From contig NZ_CAJHAJ010000005.1 of assembly GCF_904846345.1 (NCBI RefSeq), forward strand, positions 1 to 64,000: a stretch of DNA of 64,000 nucleotides, in the 5' to 3' direction. The notes under the pieces are model-generated. The model was given only the letters and a program-made list of their open reading frames with translations, made no database searches and had not been told where the DNA came from. The DNA is from Psychrobacter maritimus (GTDB lineage Bacteria > Pseudomonadota > Gammaproteobacteria > Pseudomonadales > Moraxellaceae). Both the position numbers and the translations under genes were made by a program. Position 1 is the first letter of the stretch, and the number at the start of each line of letters is the position of its first letter. This document shows positions 48,147-57,181 of this stretch, piece by piece.

Positions 48147-49205
48147 TTATACCGCTGGCAACTCGGTCATCGGCCAACGTGGTACGCAGCTGACAGCCAA
48201 ATCATCTGCTTGACCCGCTTGCAAACGCTCGTAACCTGCATAGGCAATCATCGCCCCATTATCGGTACATAAAGCTGGCGGTGCGTAATGAACCGTAGCA
48301 TTTATTTTAGCAAGCTCGCTCTCTAATGTTTCACGCAAATGACTATTGGCACTGACGCCGCCAGCGATTACCAATCGGCTCATATCGACTTGTTTAAGGG
48401 CTTTGACGCATTTTTTCACCAAGGTATCAACCACGGCATGCTGAAAACTGGCGGCAATATCGGCGCGAACTTGCGGATCACTAGCAGAGCCATTGCCCGA
48501 GCCACCTGAGCATGGGGTGTCTTTGATAAGATTATGTACCGCAGTTTTCATACCGCTAAAAGAAAAATCCAAACCACGATGGAGCATTGGACGCGGTAAA
48601 TCATAAGCATTTTGATTGCCTGTTTCCGCTAATTTAGCGATGTTTGGGCCACCCGGATACGGCAAACCGAGCATTTTCGCCGCTTTATCGAAACACTCAC
48701 CCGCCGCATCATCGATGGACTCGCCAAGGATTTCATATTGTCCGATACCGTGTGCGGCAATCAGCAAAGTATGACCACCAGAAACCAGTAACGAGACAAA
48801 TGGAAAAGCTGGCGGATTCGCACCCATGAGCGGCGCTAATAAATGCCCTTCCATATGGTGAATACCAATCGCTGGTACGTCCAAACCATAAGCCAAGCTG
48901 CGACCAAATAATGCGCCCGTCATCAGCGCACCGATAAGCCCAGGACCTTTGGTATAAGCAATGGCATCAATCTCATCTTTAGTGATATTGCATTGCTCTA
49001 GCAATTCGTTAAATAAAGGCACCAGCTTACGAATATGGTCGCGGCTGGCAAGCTCGGGCACCACACCGCCATAAAGGGCGTGCAGCTCTATTTGTGAATA
49101 CAGTACCTGCCCTAGCAGACCTTTATTATCGCTCGTTATCTGCTCGCTATCAAAAATCGCCAGACCAGTCTCATCGCAAGAGGTCTCTAAACCCAATACT
49201 TTCAT
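48147..49205 (-). CDS. tsaD: tRNA N6-adenosine threonylcarbamoyltransferase
   Basis: TsaD, with TsaB and TsaE, makes the t6A modification of ANN-reading tRNAs. The sequence begins [17 protein letters not shown], has the metal motif [16 protein letters not shown], the nucleotide region [20 protein letters not shown] and a VIAGGVSAN site. A short Gly/Ser-rich insertion ([11 protein letters not shown]) is unusual. It is often next to rpsU, which here is 1.5 kb away. Confidence 0.95.
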   Translation of the reverse strand: MKVLGLETSCDETGLAIFDSEQITSDNKGLLGQVLYSQIELHALYGGVVPELASRDHIRKLVPLFNELLEQCNITKDEIDAIAYTKGPGLIGALMTGALFGRSLAYGLDVPAIGIHHMEGHLLAPLMGANPPAFPFVSLLVSGGHTLLIAAHGIGQYEILGESIDDAAGECFDKAAKMLGLPYPGGPNIAKLAETGNQNAYDLPRPMLHRGLDFSFSGMKTAVHNLIKDTPCSGGSGNGSASDPQVRADIAASFQHAVVDTLVKKCVKALKQVDMSRLVIAGGVSANSHLRETLESELAKINATVHYAPPALCTDNGAMIAYAGYERLQAGQADDLAVSCVPRWPMTELPAV

Positions 49206-49238
49206 TTATGTGCCTTTATATTTTGCCTTGTAGCATTA

Positions 49239-49273
49239 ATAAAAAACCGCCACTGTGAGCTTACAATGGCGGT
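49239..49273 (-). terminator. Intrinsic terminator after the cytochrome c lipoprotein gene
   Basis: On the minus strand ACCGCCA...TGGCGGT pairs over a 14-nt loop and is followed by TTTTTT, 28 bp after the stop codon and just before tsaD. Confidence 0.8.
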
Positions 49274-49300
49274 CAGTCGAGCAAATTTCAACAAGCAGAA

Positions 49301-49813
49301 TTAACTGGCTGCAGCGACCATATAATCAACTGCGGCATGCACTTGCGCTTCACTTACTTCCGCATTTGCCTGCGCCGGCATTTTGTTAAAGCCTTTTGCA
49401 GAATGCATACGTAGCGTATCTATGTCTTTAGCAAGGTGCGGTGCCCAATCTTCTTTATTACCAAATTTCGGCGCTTCTAACAAACCGCTTTCATGGCAAA
49501 CTTTACACTGTTTTTCATACAGCTTTGCACCAGCATCAGCGGCTAACACTTCTGTCTCAGCAGCAGCTGTGGGCTCGGCCTCGGCTACTTCAGTTGCTTC
49601 TGCTTCAACGGCAGGTTCAGTGGCTACTTCAGTTTCTGCAACTGGCGCTTCAGGCTCTACAACCACTGTCTCTGTTTCATTGACAGCAGCTGGTTCTTCA
49701 GCCGCCGTATTGTCGCCGCCACTACAAGCACTGAGTGTTAATAACGCACTAAGACTCAGGCCAGACAGCACCAATTTCACAACTGATTTTTTCTTCATGG
49801 TATTTTGTTTCAT
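49301..49813 (-). CDS. Cytochrome c5-like lipoprotein
   Basis: This 170-residue protein has a lipobox LSAC (Cys30), then a highly acidic low-complexity linker of ~60 residues made of Glu, Ala, Val and Thr repeats. A cytochrome c domain has haem motif CKVCH (103-107) and Met145 as the likely sixth ligand (NKMPAQ). The domain resembles the cytochrome c5 family. The linker probably lets the haem domain reach away from the membrane. GAGGG precedes the ATG. Three 16-bp tandem repeats lie 19-66 bp upstream of the start. Confidence 0.88.
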   Translation of the reverse strand: MKQNTMKKKSVVKLVLSGLSLSALLTLSACSGGDNTAAEEPAAVNETETVVVEPEAPVAETEVATEPAVEAEATEVAEAEPTAAAETEVLAADAGAKLYEKQCKVCHESGLLEAPKFGNKEDWAPHLAKDIDTLRMHSAKGFNKMPAQANAEVSEAQVHAAVDYMVAAAS

Positions 49814-49831
49814 GGTTATTCCCTCGTCTAT

Positions 49832-49879
49832 AGCTTGTTAGTAAAACAGCTTGTTAGTAAAACAGCTTGTTAATAAAAT
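49832..49879. repeat. 16-bp tandem repeat, three copies
   Basis: AGCTTGTTAGTAAAAC occurs twice exactly and a third time with two changes, followed by a decayed partial copy. It lies just upstream of the cytochrome c5-like gene and within its likely leader or promoter. Confidence 0.9.
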
Positions 49880-49935
49880 AGCTGGCTAGTGGCTGTCGCT
49901 ACCTTCATCACAACGTACTTTTATCGTAAAAGCTA

Positions 49936-50328
49936 CTAATTCGCTACTGCTGTCGCATCCGTAGTGGCTGCATCCGTAGCTGGCGCCTCTGTACTTTCAG
50001 TTTCAGTGCTAGCCACTTCGGTATCCGCGCTTGCAGTTGCAGTATCTTCTGATGTAGCAGCAGCGCCTGCTTCTGTGGTAGCTGTGGTGGCTTCAGTACT
50101 TGCCGCGGCGTCTGCTTCAGCCGCTGGCATTGGCGCTGTTTCTGGGAAATTCATCTCTTCTGCTTCAGGTGCGTTTTTACGCGCAAGCTCTGCTGCTTCA
50201 TCGACGCGGTCTTTTGCTAAGACTTCGTGCGACTCGCCTTCTTTATCCCCACTGCAAGCACTGATACCAAAGCCAAGGGCGACGATAAATGCTGTGCTTA
50301 GCGCCGTGTTTAGTACTGATTTCTTCAT
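49936..50328 (-). CDS. Low-complexity lipoprotein of unknown function
   Basis: From ATG 50328 (AAGGA upstream) it is a 130-residue protein. It has a lipobox ISAC (Cys25), a short charged segment and then ~80 residues of Ala/Thr/Glu/Ser repeats with no fold I recognise. It is probably an anchored disordered spacer. The composition matches the linker of the neighbouring cytochrome c lipoprotein. The 390-bp gap upstream to rpsU shows no gene. Confidence 0.75.
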   Translation of the reverse strand: MKKSVLNTALSTAFIVALGFGISACSGDKEGESHEVLAKDRVDEAAELARKNAPEAEEMNFPETAPMPAAEADAAASTEATTATTEAGAAATSEDTATASADTEVASTETESTEAPATDAATTDATAVAN

Positions 50329-50744
50329 TGCAACATCCTTAATAAAGTGCACATAAAACGATTGATATTATGCAAATTATCATAGCATAAACTCTGCCTA
50401 AACCGTTATAGACAGTAGGGTTTTTTATTTCCGCTTGTACTATGCAGCAAATTTATCCATTCATACACTTTTAAAGACCACTATGTTAAAGGCAAGCAAA
50501 TCATGAGTCTAAATGAGTTACGACCGTTATTGCTGATAATAGCGTGCAACTTAATGATAATTATGGATTAATGCGCAAAAGCCTTTGACTTTACTGCCAT
50601 TTTTGATTAAAATAAGCGCCCTTGTGCTATTGCGCAAGACTATCCTAGTTTGAGCTGATGCCGATAATCTTGAGATATTACGGCTAAATACTAATACACA
50701 GCCAAACTAATGCCCTTACATCTCATCCTAATAAAGGAGCTTTC

Positions 50745-50960
50745 ATGCCTGCAGTTAAGGTTAAAGAAAACGAACCAGTTGACATCGCTATCCGTCGTTT
50801 TAAGCGTGCTTGTGAAAAAGCCGGCGTTCTATCAGACGTACGTAAGCGTGAATTTTATGAAAAACCAACGCAAGTACGCAAGCGCAAAAAAGCCGCTGCT
50901 GTAAAGCGTTATAAAAAGAAATTACAACGCGAAACTATTCGTACCACTCGTATGTACTAA
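50745..50960 (+). CDS. rpsU: 30S ribosomal protein S21
   Basis: This 71-residue, strongly basic protein begins [21 protein letters not shown] and ends [10 protein letters not shown], an unmistakable S21. AAAGGAGC precedes the ATG. In many proteobacteria rpsU leads the rpsU-dnaG-rpoD operon. Here a strong terminator follows and the next gene is yqeY. Confidence 0.97.
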
Positions 50961-50997
50961 TCACTAATACGATTAGCTAAATACCAGCGCTACACTA

Positions 50998-51034
50998 ACG
51001 CCACTGTTATCGATGAATAACAGTGGCGTTTTTT
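50998..51034 (+). terminator. Intrinsic terminator after rpsU
   Basis: A 13-bp perfect stem (ACGCCACTGTTAT with ATAACAGTGGCGT), loop of 6 and TTTTTT. Confidence 0.93.
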
Positions 51035-51035
51035 A

Positions 51036-51044
51036 TGCTACAAT
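51036..51044 (+). promoter_or_regulatory. Extended -10 promoter of yqeY
   Basis: TGCTACAAT stands directly after the rpsU terminator, 91 bp before the yqeY ATG. The same 9-mer occurs at 59022 before the nitrilase gene. Confidence 0.5.
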
Positions 51045-51134
51045 TTTTGTTATTCATGCTGATAAATGCTCAGCAGATTTTTATTTAACACTTACTAAAA
51101 ACTATTTTATCCATACTCATAAGGAATAATAACA

Positions 51135-51584
51135 ATGAGCCAACTTAAACAGAGCTTGTCTGACAGCATCAAAACTTCGATGAAAGCGCGTGAGCTTGAG
51201 CGCGTTAAAGTATTGCGCAACGTCCAATCGGTGGTCAAGCAAATTGAGATTGACCGCCAGACCGAACTTGATGATGCGCAAGTATTGGAAGTCCTACAAA
51301 AGCAGCTAAAACAACGCCATGAATCACTGACGATTTTTACCGAAAATGGTCGTGATGATTTGGCAAATAAAGAGCAGTTTGAAATCGATATCATCACCGA
51401 GTTTATGCCAAAACAAATGGATGATGCCGAGCTTGCCGCTTTGGTCAATGCCGAAATCGCTGAGCAAGGTGCCACATCGATGCGTGATATGGGCAGCGTG
51501 ATGGGTGTGTTAAAAAATAAAACCGCGGGCCGTGCTGACCCTGCACTCATCTCTAAATTGGTGAAAGATGCGCTGCAGGGTTAA
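51135..51584 (+). CDS. yqeY: YqeY/GatB-like domain protein
   Basis: This 149-residue helical protein of the YqeY family resembles the tail domain of GatB. Motifs: LKQSLSDSIKTSMKARE...RVKVLRNV, FMPKQMDDAELA and DMGSVMGVLKNKTAGRAD. It may bind tRNA, but its role is not established. Its place after rpsU is common. Confidence 0.92.
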   Translation: MSQLKQSLSDSIKTSMKARELERVKVLRNVQSVVKQIEIDRQTELDDAQVLEVLQKQLKQRHESLTIFTENGRDDLANKEQFEIDIITEFMPKQMDDAELAALVNAEIAEQGATSMRDMGSVMGVLKNKTAGRADPALISKLVKDALQG

Positions 51585-51643
51585 TCAAAGTTAAGAAAAG
51601 TTATATATTCTTAATCTGCTTATCGACCCAAGCGATAAAAACA

Positions 51644-51676
51644 ACCGCCTAAGGCTTAAAGTCTTTGGCGGTTTTT
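51644..51676. terminator. Terminator shared by convergent yqeY and bepA-like genes
   Basis: ACCGCC-AAG pairs with CTT-GGCGGT, with A and T runs on either side. It overlaps the last codons of the minus-strand gene. Confidence 0.75.
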
Positions 51677-53280
51677 ACTGCTTTGATTTCAGCATTAATA
51701 TTGGCAAGCAGAGGAGCGGCACTGCTCGCTTGCGCGGTTTTTTGCATTTGCTCAGTCAATTGCTTAGCTTGCGTCAACGAGGTCAGCGCGCGGTCATAGC
51801 GGCCACTCCATAGCTGGTCATGACTGCGATAACGCAGCGCATTAATAGTGGCGATTTTTGCCAGCGGCGCTGAATCGGTGGTTTTAGCAATTTTTTCATT
51901 GGCCAATTGCAAACTTTGCCATGCATAACGGTCGCTTGGCTGCTGCTCAGTCAATGGCTTTAGTAATGCTTGTGCTTTGGTTGGCTGATTGCTATTGGTT
52001 AGTGCTTCAGCCAAATAAAGACGCAGGTCACGGCGCTCAGGATAAAGGCGCTGCTGACTCTCTAACAGTTCAGCCGCTTGTTGCCATTGATTTTGCTCAG
52101 TAAGGATTTGGCTTTGGGTAATAGACAGTAAAGGCTCTAATACTTGGCGCTGCAGCGCGGGCAGCGCTGATAGCTCAGTATATAGCTCATTGGCCTCTTT
52201 AAAACGCTGCTGCTCGCCATACCAATACATCAGCGCCAATTTTGCGCCAACGCTATTTTTAGCGGCGGTCGTTAATGCAGTTTCGGAGACGTGTTTGCCG
52301 GTACTTTGTACACGCCAATACAGCAAATCAAACGACGCTTGATGGCGCTGCTGCTGGTTTAATGACAACGAGGTATAACGCTGAGCGCGGCTTTGCGACT
52401 CACTTAAGCGCTCATTACTTAAAGGATGCGAGCGCACAAAACTGGGTAAGAATTGATTGGCGGTTTGGTTTAATTGGCTTTGTTGATTCATCGTCGCAAA
52501 AAAGCGTGGCATCGCGCGTGGATCATAACCAGCTTGGTTCATGATTTGCATCCCAACGCGGTCAGCTTCACGCTCATTATTACGGCTAAAAGCCATACTG
52601 CTATTCATCGTCGCCGTTTGGCTGCCCATCATGACGGCAGCGGCTGCGTCACCATCGACCGCTGACGCGGCAATCGCCGCGAGCATACCGCCTATTTGCA
52701 TCAGCAAGGCTTTTTTGCGCTCATCCGCCCCGCTCTCATAATGGTTTTGGCTAATATGTGCTACTTCATGCGCGATGACGCTGGCAAGCTCATCCATACT
52801 GCTTGCCGCGAGTATCGTCCCGGTATTCAGCCCGATAACCCCACCTGGCGCGGCAAAAGCATTGATACTGGGATTATCAATAATGACCAAGCCGAGAGGC
52901 GCTTGCTGGCGCGCTTGAGCATTTAGCCGCCAAGTGATGTCTTTGACCGTTTCGTGTATCCAAGGGTCATGCTCCATCTTAGTGCGACCATTGATGTTTC
53001 TTAACGACCATTCGCCAAGCAGTTTATTTTGATACTGCTCAGCAAAGCTTAATCCTTGTCCACGCAAATTGGGCAAATCTAACTCGTCTGCATTACTAGA
53101 CTGCCATGAATCATAAGCAAATGGCGCAGCTTGTGTGCTGATAGCGTTGGCCGTGGTTGCCAGCATCAGTAAGGTAGCAGACATACCTAACTTTAGCGCA
53201 AACGCGCCTTCTGCTAATGTCTTTACTGTTTTTTTAAGCAGCAATTTTTTAAGCAGCGATGGTCTATGAGAATAATACAA
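51649..53280 (-). CDS. bepA: M48-family metalloprotease, BepA-like, with TPR tail
   Basis: This 543-residue exported protease has a signal sequence (about 1-48, ending ANA), the zinc motif HEVAH, the third ligand in NNEREAD and the SHPLSNER segment of M48 enzymes. A C-terminal tetratricopeptide-like region follows (380-520). It resembles BepA/YfgC, which checks assembly of LptD and other outer-membrane proteins. Translation seems to start at TTG 53280 with AGGA 8 nt upstream; no other good start precedes the signal peptide. Confidence 0.9.
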   Translation of the reverse strand: MYYSHRPSLLKKLLLKKTVKTLAEGAFALKLGMSATLLMLATTANAISTQAAPFAYDSWQSSNADELDLPNLRGQGLSFAEQYQNKLLGEWSLRNINGRTKMEHDPWIHETVKDITWRLNAQARQQAPLGLVIIDNPSINAFAAPGGVIGLNTGTILAASSMDELASVIAHEVAHISQNHYESGADERKKALLMQIGGMLAAIAASAVDGDAAAAVMMGSQTATMNSSMAFSRNNEREADRVGMQIMNQAGYDPRAMPRFFATMNQQSQLNQTANQFLPSFVRSHPLSNERLSESQSRAQRYTSLSLNQQQRHQASFDLLYWRVQSTGKHVSETALTTAAKNSVGAKLALMYWYGEQQRFKEANELYTELSALPALQRQVLEPLLSITQSQILTEQNQWQQAAELLESQQRLYPERRDLRLYLAEALTNSNQPTKAQALLKPLTEQQPSDRYAWQSLQLANEKIAKTTDSAPLAKIATINALRYRSHDQLWSGRYDRALTSLTQAKQLTEQMQKTAQASSAAPLLANINAEIKAVKTAKDFKP

Positions 53281-53544
53281 GTGCGTATCCTATACGAGTA
53301 ATCATAACGTCTTTTTGACTATACGAGCTTGTTTATCCAAGGTCAATTGCCGTCTGCTTCTGGCTACCAATCACGCTGCCGTGCGTCACGATTGTGCAAC
53401 ATGGTTATGTAAATCTAGACGGTGTAAATTTATAGTCCGAACTTAAGGTTTAAAACATAAATCTATTGCTTAATGCTAATAAGGTGTTCTGATTGACCAA
53501 ACGTTATGATGACTATATTCAACTGCAATTACATAGTGGCAATT

Positions 53545-53553
53545 TGCTATAAT
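53545..53553 (+). promoter_or_regulatory. Extended -10 promoter of the tusA-like/rpoH region
   Basis: TGCTATAAT lies 115 bp before the TusA-like start, in a 387-bp gap with no other recognisable element. Confidence 0.5.
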
Positions 53554-53667
53554 GGTAGGCCATGATAAAGGCTTCTGGGCAATACTATACCAAGCTAAGC
53601 TCTCTTAAACAGCCGTACTGTCTTAAATACTGCTACCTTAAACATTGATATCTTAAAGGTTAATTTT

Positions 53668-54165
53668 ATGTCTGCTGATAACCAATCCATCATTGTACAA
53701 GGCTCGCATGCTGTGCATCTGTCAGAAGCTTTATCAGATACCTTACCTGAAGCAAAGCAGCACGCGATAAGACAGCTGTTAGAGTTATTGTCAGCAGACA
53801 CCTTTAGTGCAACCGATAACGGTAAACTAAATGATAGCGCAGGTCTGGCGCAAGCGACGATTATTATTAAAGATATGGTAGACGGGCGCGGACTTGCCTG
53901 CCCGATGCCACTGCTCAAAACCAAAGTGGCGCTGCGTCATGTAACTGCTGGTGAGTCGTTATATGTGGTTGCAACTGACCCAAACTCGCAAGCCGATATC
54001 ACTGCGTTTTGTGAGCAGAGCCAGAAAACAGATACCGTAAATCCATTATTATTGGTCATCAATCAGGCAACAGCAGCAAATAGCGAAGAGACTACAGCAA
54101 CAAAATCTAAATATTCTGTTGATACAATATATCACTTCATCATTACCAAAACTGATAGCAACTAA
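53668..54165 (+). CDS. TusA-family sulfur carrier with N-terminal extension
   Basis: Residues 68-140 are a TusA/SirA-like domain: VDGRGLACPMPLLKTK with the reactive Cys78, and DPNSQADITAFCEQS. Unlike typical ~80-residue TusA, it has ~65 extra N-terminal residues that are probably helical (LPEAKQHAIRQLLELL) and a short tail. TusA proteins pass sulfur for tRNA thiolation and cofactor synthesis. rpoH follows 79 bp later. Confidence 0.85.
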   Translation: MSADNQSIIVQGSHAVHLSEALSDTLPEAKQHAIRQLLELLSADTFSATDNGKLNDSAGLAQATIIIKDMVDGRGLACPMPLLKTKVALRHVTAGESLYVVATDPNSQADITAFCEQSQKTDTVNPLLLVINQATAANSEETTATKSKYSVDTIYHFIITKTDSN

Positions 54166-54244
54166 GCGGCGCTATCCTTTACAATTACAACTATAAAGAT
54201 TTTTATCTGACTCATTGCTTATCTATTTAACCAAGGTCAAGAAT

Positions 54245-55270
54245 ATGGCTAATACTTCTACTAACGCTGCAAATTCCCGTAAAAAAGACAGCGCAGCGCC
54301 CGAAAAAAACGAAGCACGCGATGCGGCGCTAAAAGCTGCAGCGGCGCGTCCGCCTTATGACGCCAGCGCGCTTGGTGATACCAGTACTCGCGATTTGGTC
54401 CCTGCGATGCCAACGCATTTATCTGCGCCTGGGGTAAATTTGGGTGCTTATATCAATACTGTGCATCAAATACCAATTTTGACACCGACCCAAGAGCAAG
54501 AGCTTGCCCATCGCTATTACGATGAAGGCGACGTCGAGGCGGCGCGTTTACTTGTTATGTCGCACCTGCGTTTTGTTATTCATATTGCGCGTAGCTACTC
54601 AGGCTATGGTCTGCCGCAAGCCGATTTAATCCAAGAAGGCAATTTAGGGCTAATGAAAGCGGTAAAACGCTTTGACCCTAATAAAGGCGTACGTTTGGTA
54701 TCCTTTGCCGTGCATTGGATTAAGGCTGAAATTCACGAATTTGTCATTCGTAACTGGCGCATTGTCAAAGTTGCCACCACCAAAGCGCATCGTAAATTAT
54801 TCTTTAACTTACGTAGCCTTAAAAAGACCAACAACCAGCTAACCCTTGAAGAAGCGGATGCCATTGCCAACGACTTAAATGTGACGCGCAAGCAAGTGCT
54901 TGAAATGGAGTCACGTCTGACGTCGTATGATGCGTCATTTGAAGCGCAGTCAAGCGATGATGACGATGGACGCTATGCGCCGCAGCTGTTCTTAGAGGAC
55001 GGTATTGACCCTGCCGAGATGGTTGAAGAATCTGATTGGGAAGAAAATAACTCTTCTGCACTACTGGCGGCGATGGATACCTTAGATGATCGTTCGCGCG
55101 ATATCGTTGAGCAGCGCTGGCTTTCTGAGCAAAAATCAACTTTGCATGAATTGGCCGCGGTCTACTCTATCTCAGCAGAGCGTGTGCGCCAAATCGAGAA
55201 AAATGCCATGGATAAAATCCGTGAAGCCATGACCATCGATAGTGTGATATTACCTGATGATATTCAGTAA
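54245..55270 (+). CDS. rpoH: Heat-shock sigma factor RpoH (sigma-32)
   Basis: The protein has sigma region 2 (LRFVIHIARSYSGYGLPQADLIQEGNLGLMKAVKRFD), the RpoH box KAHRKLFFNLR, and region 4 with STLHELAAVYSISAERVRQIE. The first ~55 residues are an Ala/Lys-rich extension absent from E. coli RpoH, so the protein is longer (about 341 residues). I chose ATG 54245, preceded by AAGGTC. It directs chaperone and protease genes on heat stress. Confidence 0.95.
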   Translation: MANTSTNAANSRKKDSAAPEKNEARDAALKAAAARPPYDASALGDTSTRDLVPAMPTHLSAPGVNLGAYINTVHQIPILTPTQEQELAHRYYDEGDVEAARLLVMSHLRFVIHIARSYSGYGLPQADLIQEGNLGLMKAVKRFDPNKGVRLVSFAVHWIKAEIHEFVIRNWRIVKVATTKAHRKLFFNLRSLKKTNNQLTLEEADAIANDLNVTRKQVLEMESRLTSYDASFEAQSSDDDDGRYAPQLFLEDGIDPAEMVEESDWEENNSSALLAAMDTLDDRSRDIVEQRWLSEQKSTLHELAAVYSISAERVRQIEKNAMDKIREAMTIDSVILPDDIQ

Positions 55271-55346
55271 GCAGCTTGTCAGTTAAAGCTTCTTATTAGA
55301 TGAGAAGAGTCATTATTAAAGTTCCTTTTATAATACGAGTTTGACC

Positions 55347-55721
55347 ATGCTAAATTGGATAAGTATTGCGGCGCTTAATATGGCTATCGCCGTGGCTTTG
55401 GGTGCCTTTGGGGCTCATGGTCTTAAAGCTATCGTCAGTACTCAGCAGCTTGAATGGTGGCAAACAGCAACCTTATACTGGTTTATACATGGGCTTGGGT
55501 TATTGCTGGTGGGCATTCTTATTCGGCTGAACTATGCGACTCAAACCACGGCGTGGTTATTGCAGGTCGGCGTGATTATCTTTGCGGGTAGTTTATATGC
55601 GATGACGCTTGGTGCGCCGCGCTGGTTTGGGGCGATTACTCCTATTGGCGGTGTATTGATGATTGCAGGTTGGTTATGGCTTGCAGTAACGACGTCTCGT
55701 TTAAATCACGCCGGTATTTAA
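55347..55721 (+). CDS. DUF423 membrane protein (YgdD-like)
   Basis: This protein has about 124 residues and four membrane helices with the family signature GAFGAHGLK and GxLYxMTLGAPRWFGAITPIGG. Function unknown. ATG 55347 is preferred to the in-frame TTG 55341. It follows rpoH by 76 bp. Confidence 0.88.
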   Translation: MLNWISIAALNMAIAVALGAFGAHGLKAIVSTQQLEWWQTATLYWFIHGLGLLLVGILIRLNYATQTTAWLLQVGVIIFAGSLYAMTLGAPRWFGAITPIGGVLMIAGWLWLAVTTSRLNHAGI

Positions 55722-55874
55722 TAGCTACTTTGGTTTCAATAATTAAAACGCTCAATCAGTCATTTAAAGTGAATAACACAGCTAACCGTCATCGATAAAA
55801 TTTCAGTTACAGATAAATATAGATTAAAGATAAGTTGATAAAAAGGAATCTCAAGTCATTAGGGAGCACATACT

Positions 55875-56075
55875 ATGAGTAATATTAATGTAAACGGTAA
55901 GACACTGCAGACCACCCATCAAACGGTACAATTGGTCGTCAATGAACTTGGGCTTAGTACTGGACGCTACGCCGTTGAAGTCGATGGTGAGCTGATACCA
56001 AAAAGCGAGCTTGATAAACTGCGTATCGTTGAAGGTATGAATATTGAAGTTGTACAAGCGGTTGGCGGCGGCTAA
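55875..56075 (+). CDS. thiS: Sulfur carrier protein ThiS
   Basis: This 66-residue ubiquitin-like protein begins INVNGKTLQTTHQTVQLVVNELGL and ends AVGGG. The C-terminal Gly-Gly is adenylated and thiocarboxylated to deliver sulfur to ThiG. GGGAG precedes the ATG. It is separate from thiG (32738), which is unusual because the two are normally adjacent. A terminator follows, so it is probably monocistronic. Confidence 0.93.
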   Translation: MSNINVNGKTLQTTHQTVQLVVNELGLSTGRYAVEVDGELIPKSELDKLRIVEGMNIEVVQAVGGG

Positions 56076-56112
56076 GATTTATAAGCCACACCGTTTAAAA
56101 AAGACAATAAAA

Positions 56113-56149
56113 AAGACCTCAACGATAATACGTTAGAGGTCCTTTTTTT
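56113..56149 (+). terminator. Intrinsic terminator after thiS
   Basis: GACCTC-ACG pairs with CGT-GAGGTC over ATAATA, followed by TTTTTTT. Confidence 0.85.
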
Positions 56150-56338
56150 GCTTAGCTTATCGTTTGTTTCATTTCAATCATTAACACTATTAATCGTCTA
56201 TCATTAACAATCCTGCTATTTATACTATTTATTTATGAGCTAAGACTTATCAATGGTTACGACAATAAAGCTTATATGATAGAAAATCCACCTAACATGA
56301 CAGCTAAACATTGCTATTAAACCGTGTGGCATTTAAAC

Positions 56339-56719
56339 CTAAACCGCAGGCGCTGCCTCTACATCGGTTAAATCTTCATAGCGTTCATCGCGCCCTGGAC
56401 CCTGAGTTTTCTTACGGTCTTGACGGGTTTTATACTTACGCACTTGTCTATCAAGTTTGTCTGCCATGTCGTTAATAGCTTTATACATATCGTCTTCAAG
56501 GGCTTGGACAAACATCTCTTGACCTGCGACTCGCATAATTGCTTCGGCTTTATGAGTCTTTTTACCGCCATCACTTGCGCCGCTGTTGTCTAGCGATAAT
56601 ATCACTTTAATACTTTGAATCTGATCGAAGTGACGCTCTACTTTTTCAAGTTTTTCGCGAACCGCTTTGTCCATGGCATCGGTAATACTGATATGGTGAC
56701 CACTGATAGAAACATTCAT
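56339..56719 (-). CDS. hpf: Ribosome hibernation promoting factor (short HPF)
   Basis: This 126-residue protein has the HPF/RaiA fold: MNVSISGHHISITDAM, VREKLEKVERHFDQI, DMYKAINDMADKLDRQVRKYK, and a charged tail. It binds 30S subunits in slow growth. It lies downstream of rpoN as in most gammaproteobacteria, but a 462-bp gap separates them, so it likely has its own promoter. Confidence 0.92.
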   Translation of the reverse strand: MNVSISGHHISITDAMDKAVREKLEKVERHFDQIQSIKVILSLDNSGASDGGKKTHKAEAIMRVAGQEMFVQALEDDMYKAINDMADKLDRQVRKYKTRQDRKKTQGPGRDERYEDLTDVEAAPAV

Positions 56720-56827
56720 ATTATTGTCCTTTTATTATTGCTTATATTGCTACTTATAATCAACAGATGAGCCAGCACTTATGCTTTTATCACCCTGCCT
56801 TACCAATAACTGACCTAGTATCTTTTT

Positions 56828-56865
56828 ATATTTAATAAGCATATTTAATAAGCATATTTAATAAG
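56828..56865. repeat. 13-bp tandem repeat, three copies
   Basis: ATATTTAATAAGC is repeated at 56828, 56841 and 56854, the last lacking the final base. It lies in the 462-bp rpoN-hpf gap, ~110-145 bp upstream of hpf. Nothing else in the gap is recognisable. Confidence 0.9.
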
Positions 56866-57181
56866 ATTTAGCGCTTAGCCTTTTAATCATTAACGTCTTT
56901 ATCCCTCTACTCCTTTAGTAAAATATAAACGCATTTTTATCATATTTTAGATTGATGATTTATACAAATAAGCCAAATCGATACTTGGTTTTCGTTGTTG
57001 GTATGACTCTAATTTGTCATGAAAAGCGAATAGTAGCAAGACACTAAACTGTAACTAAATGTAATAAAAACTGATGTTTCCTGCATGTTTCTATATAATC
57101 AAAAAATTTTATTTTTTATATTTACGAAAAAACATATTGATAAGAGCAGTACTGCATTGATAAGCCTTTGAATCACAACAT

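Noticed and set aside
49383..49841. Long plus-strand frames opposite the two low-complexity lipoprotein genes
   Set aside because: They mirror the repetitive Ala/Glu codons of the minus-strand genes, which have lipoboxes, ribosome sites and, in one case, a haem motif.
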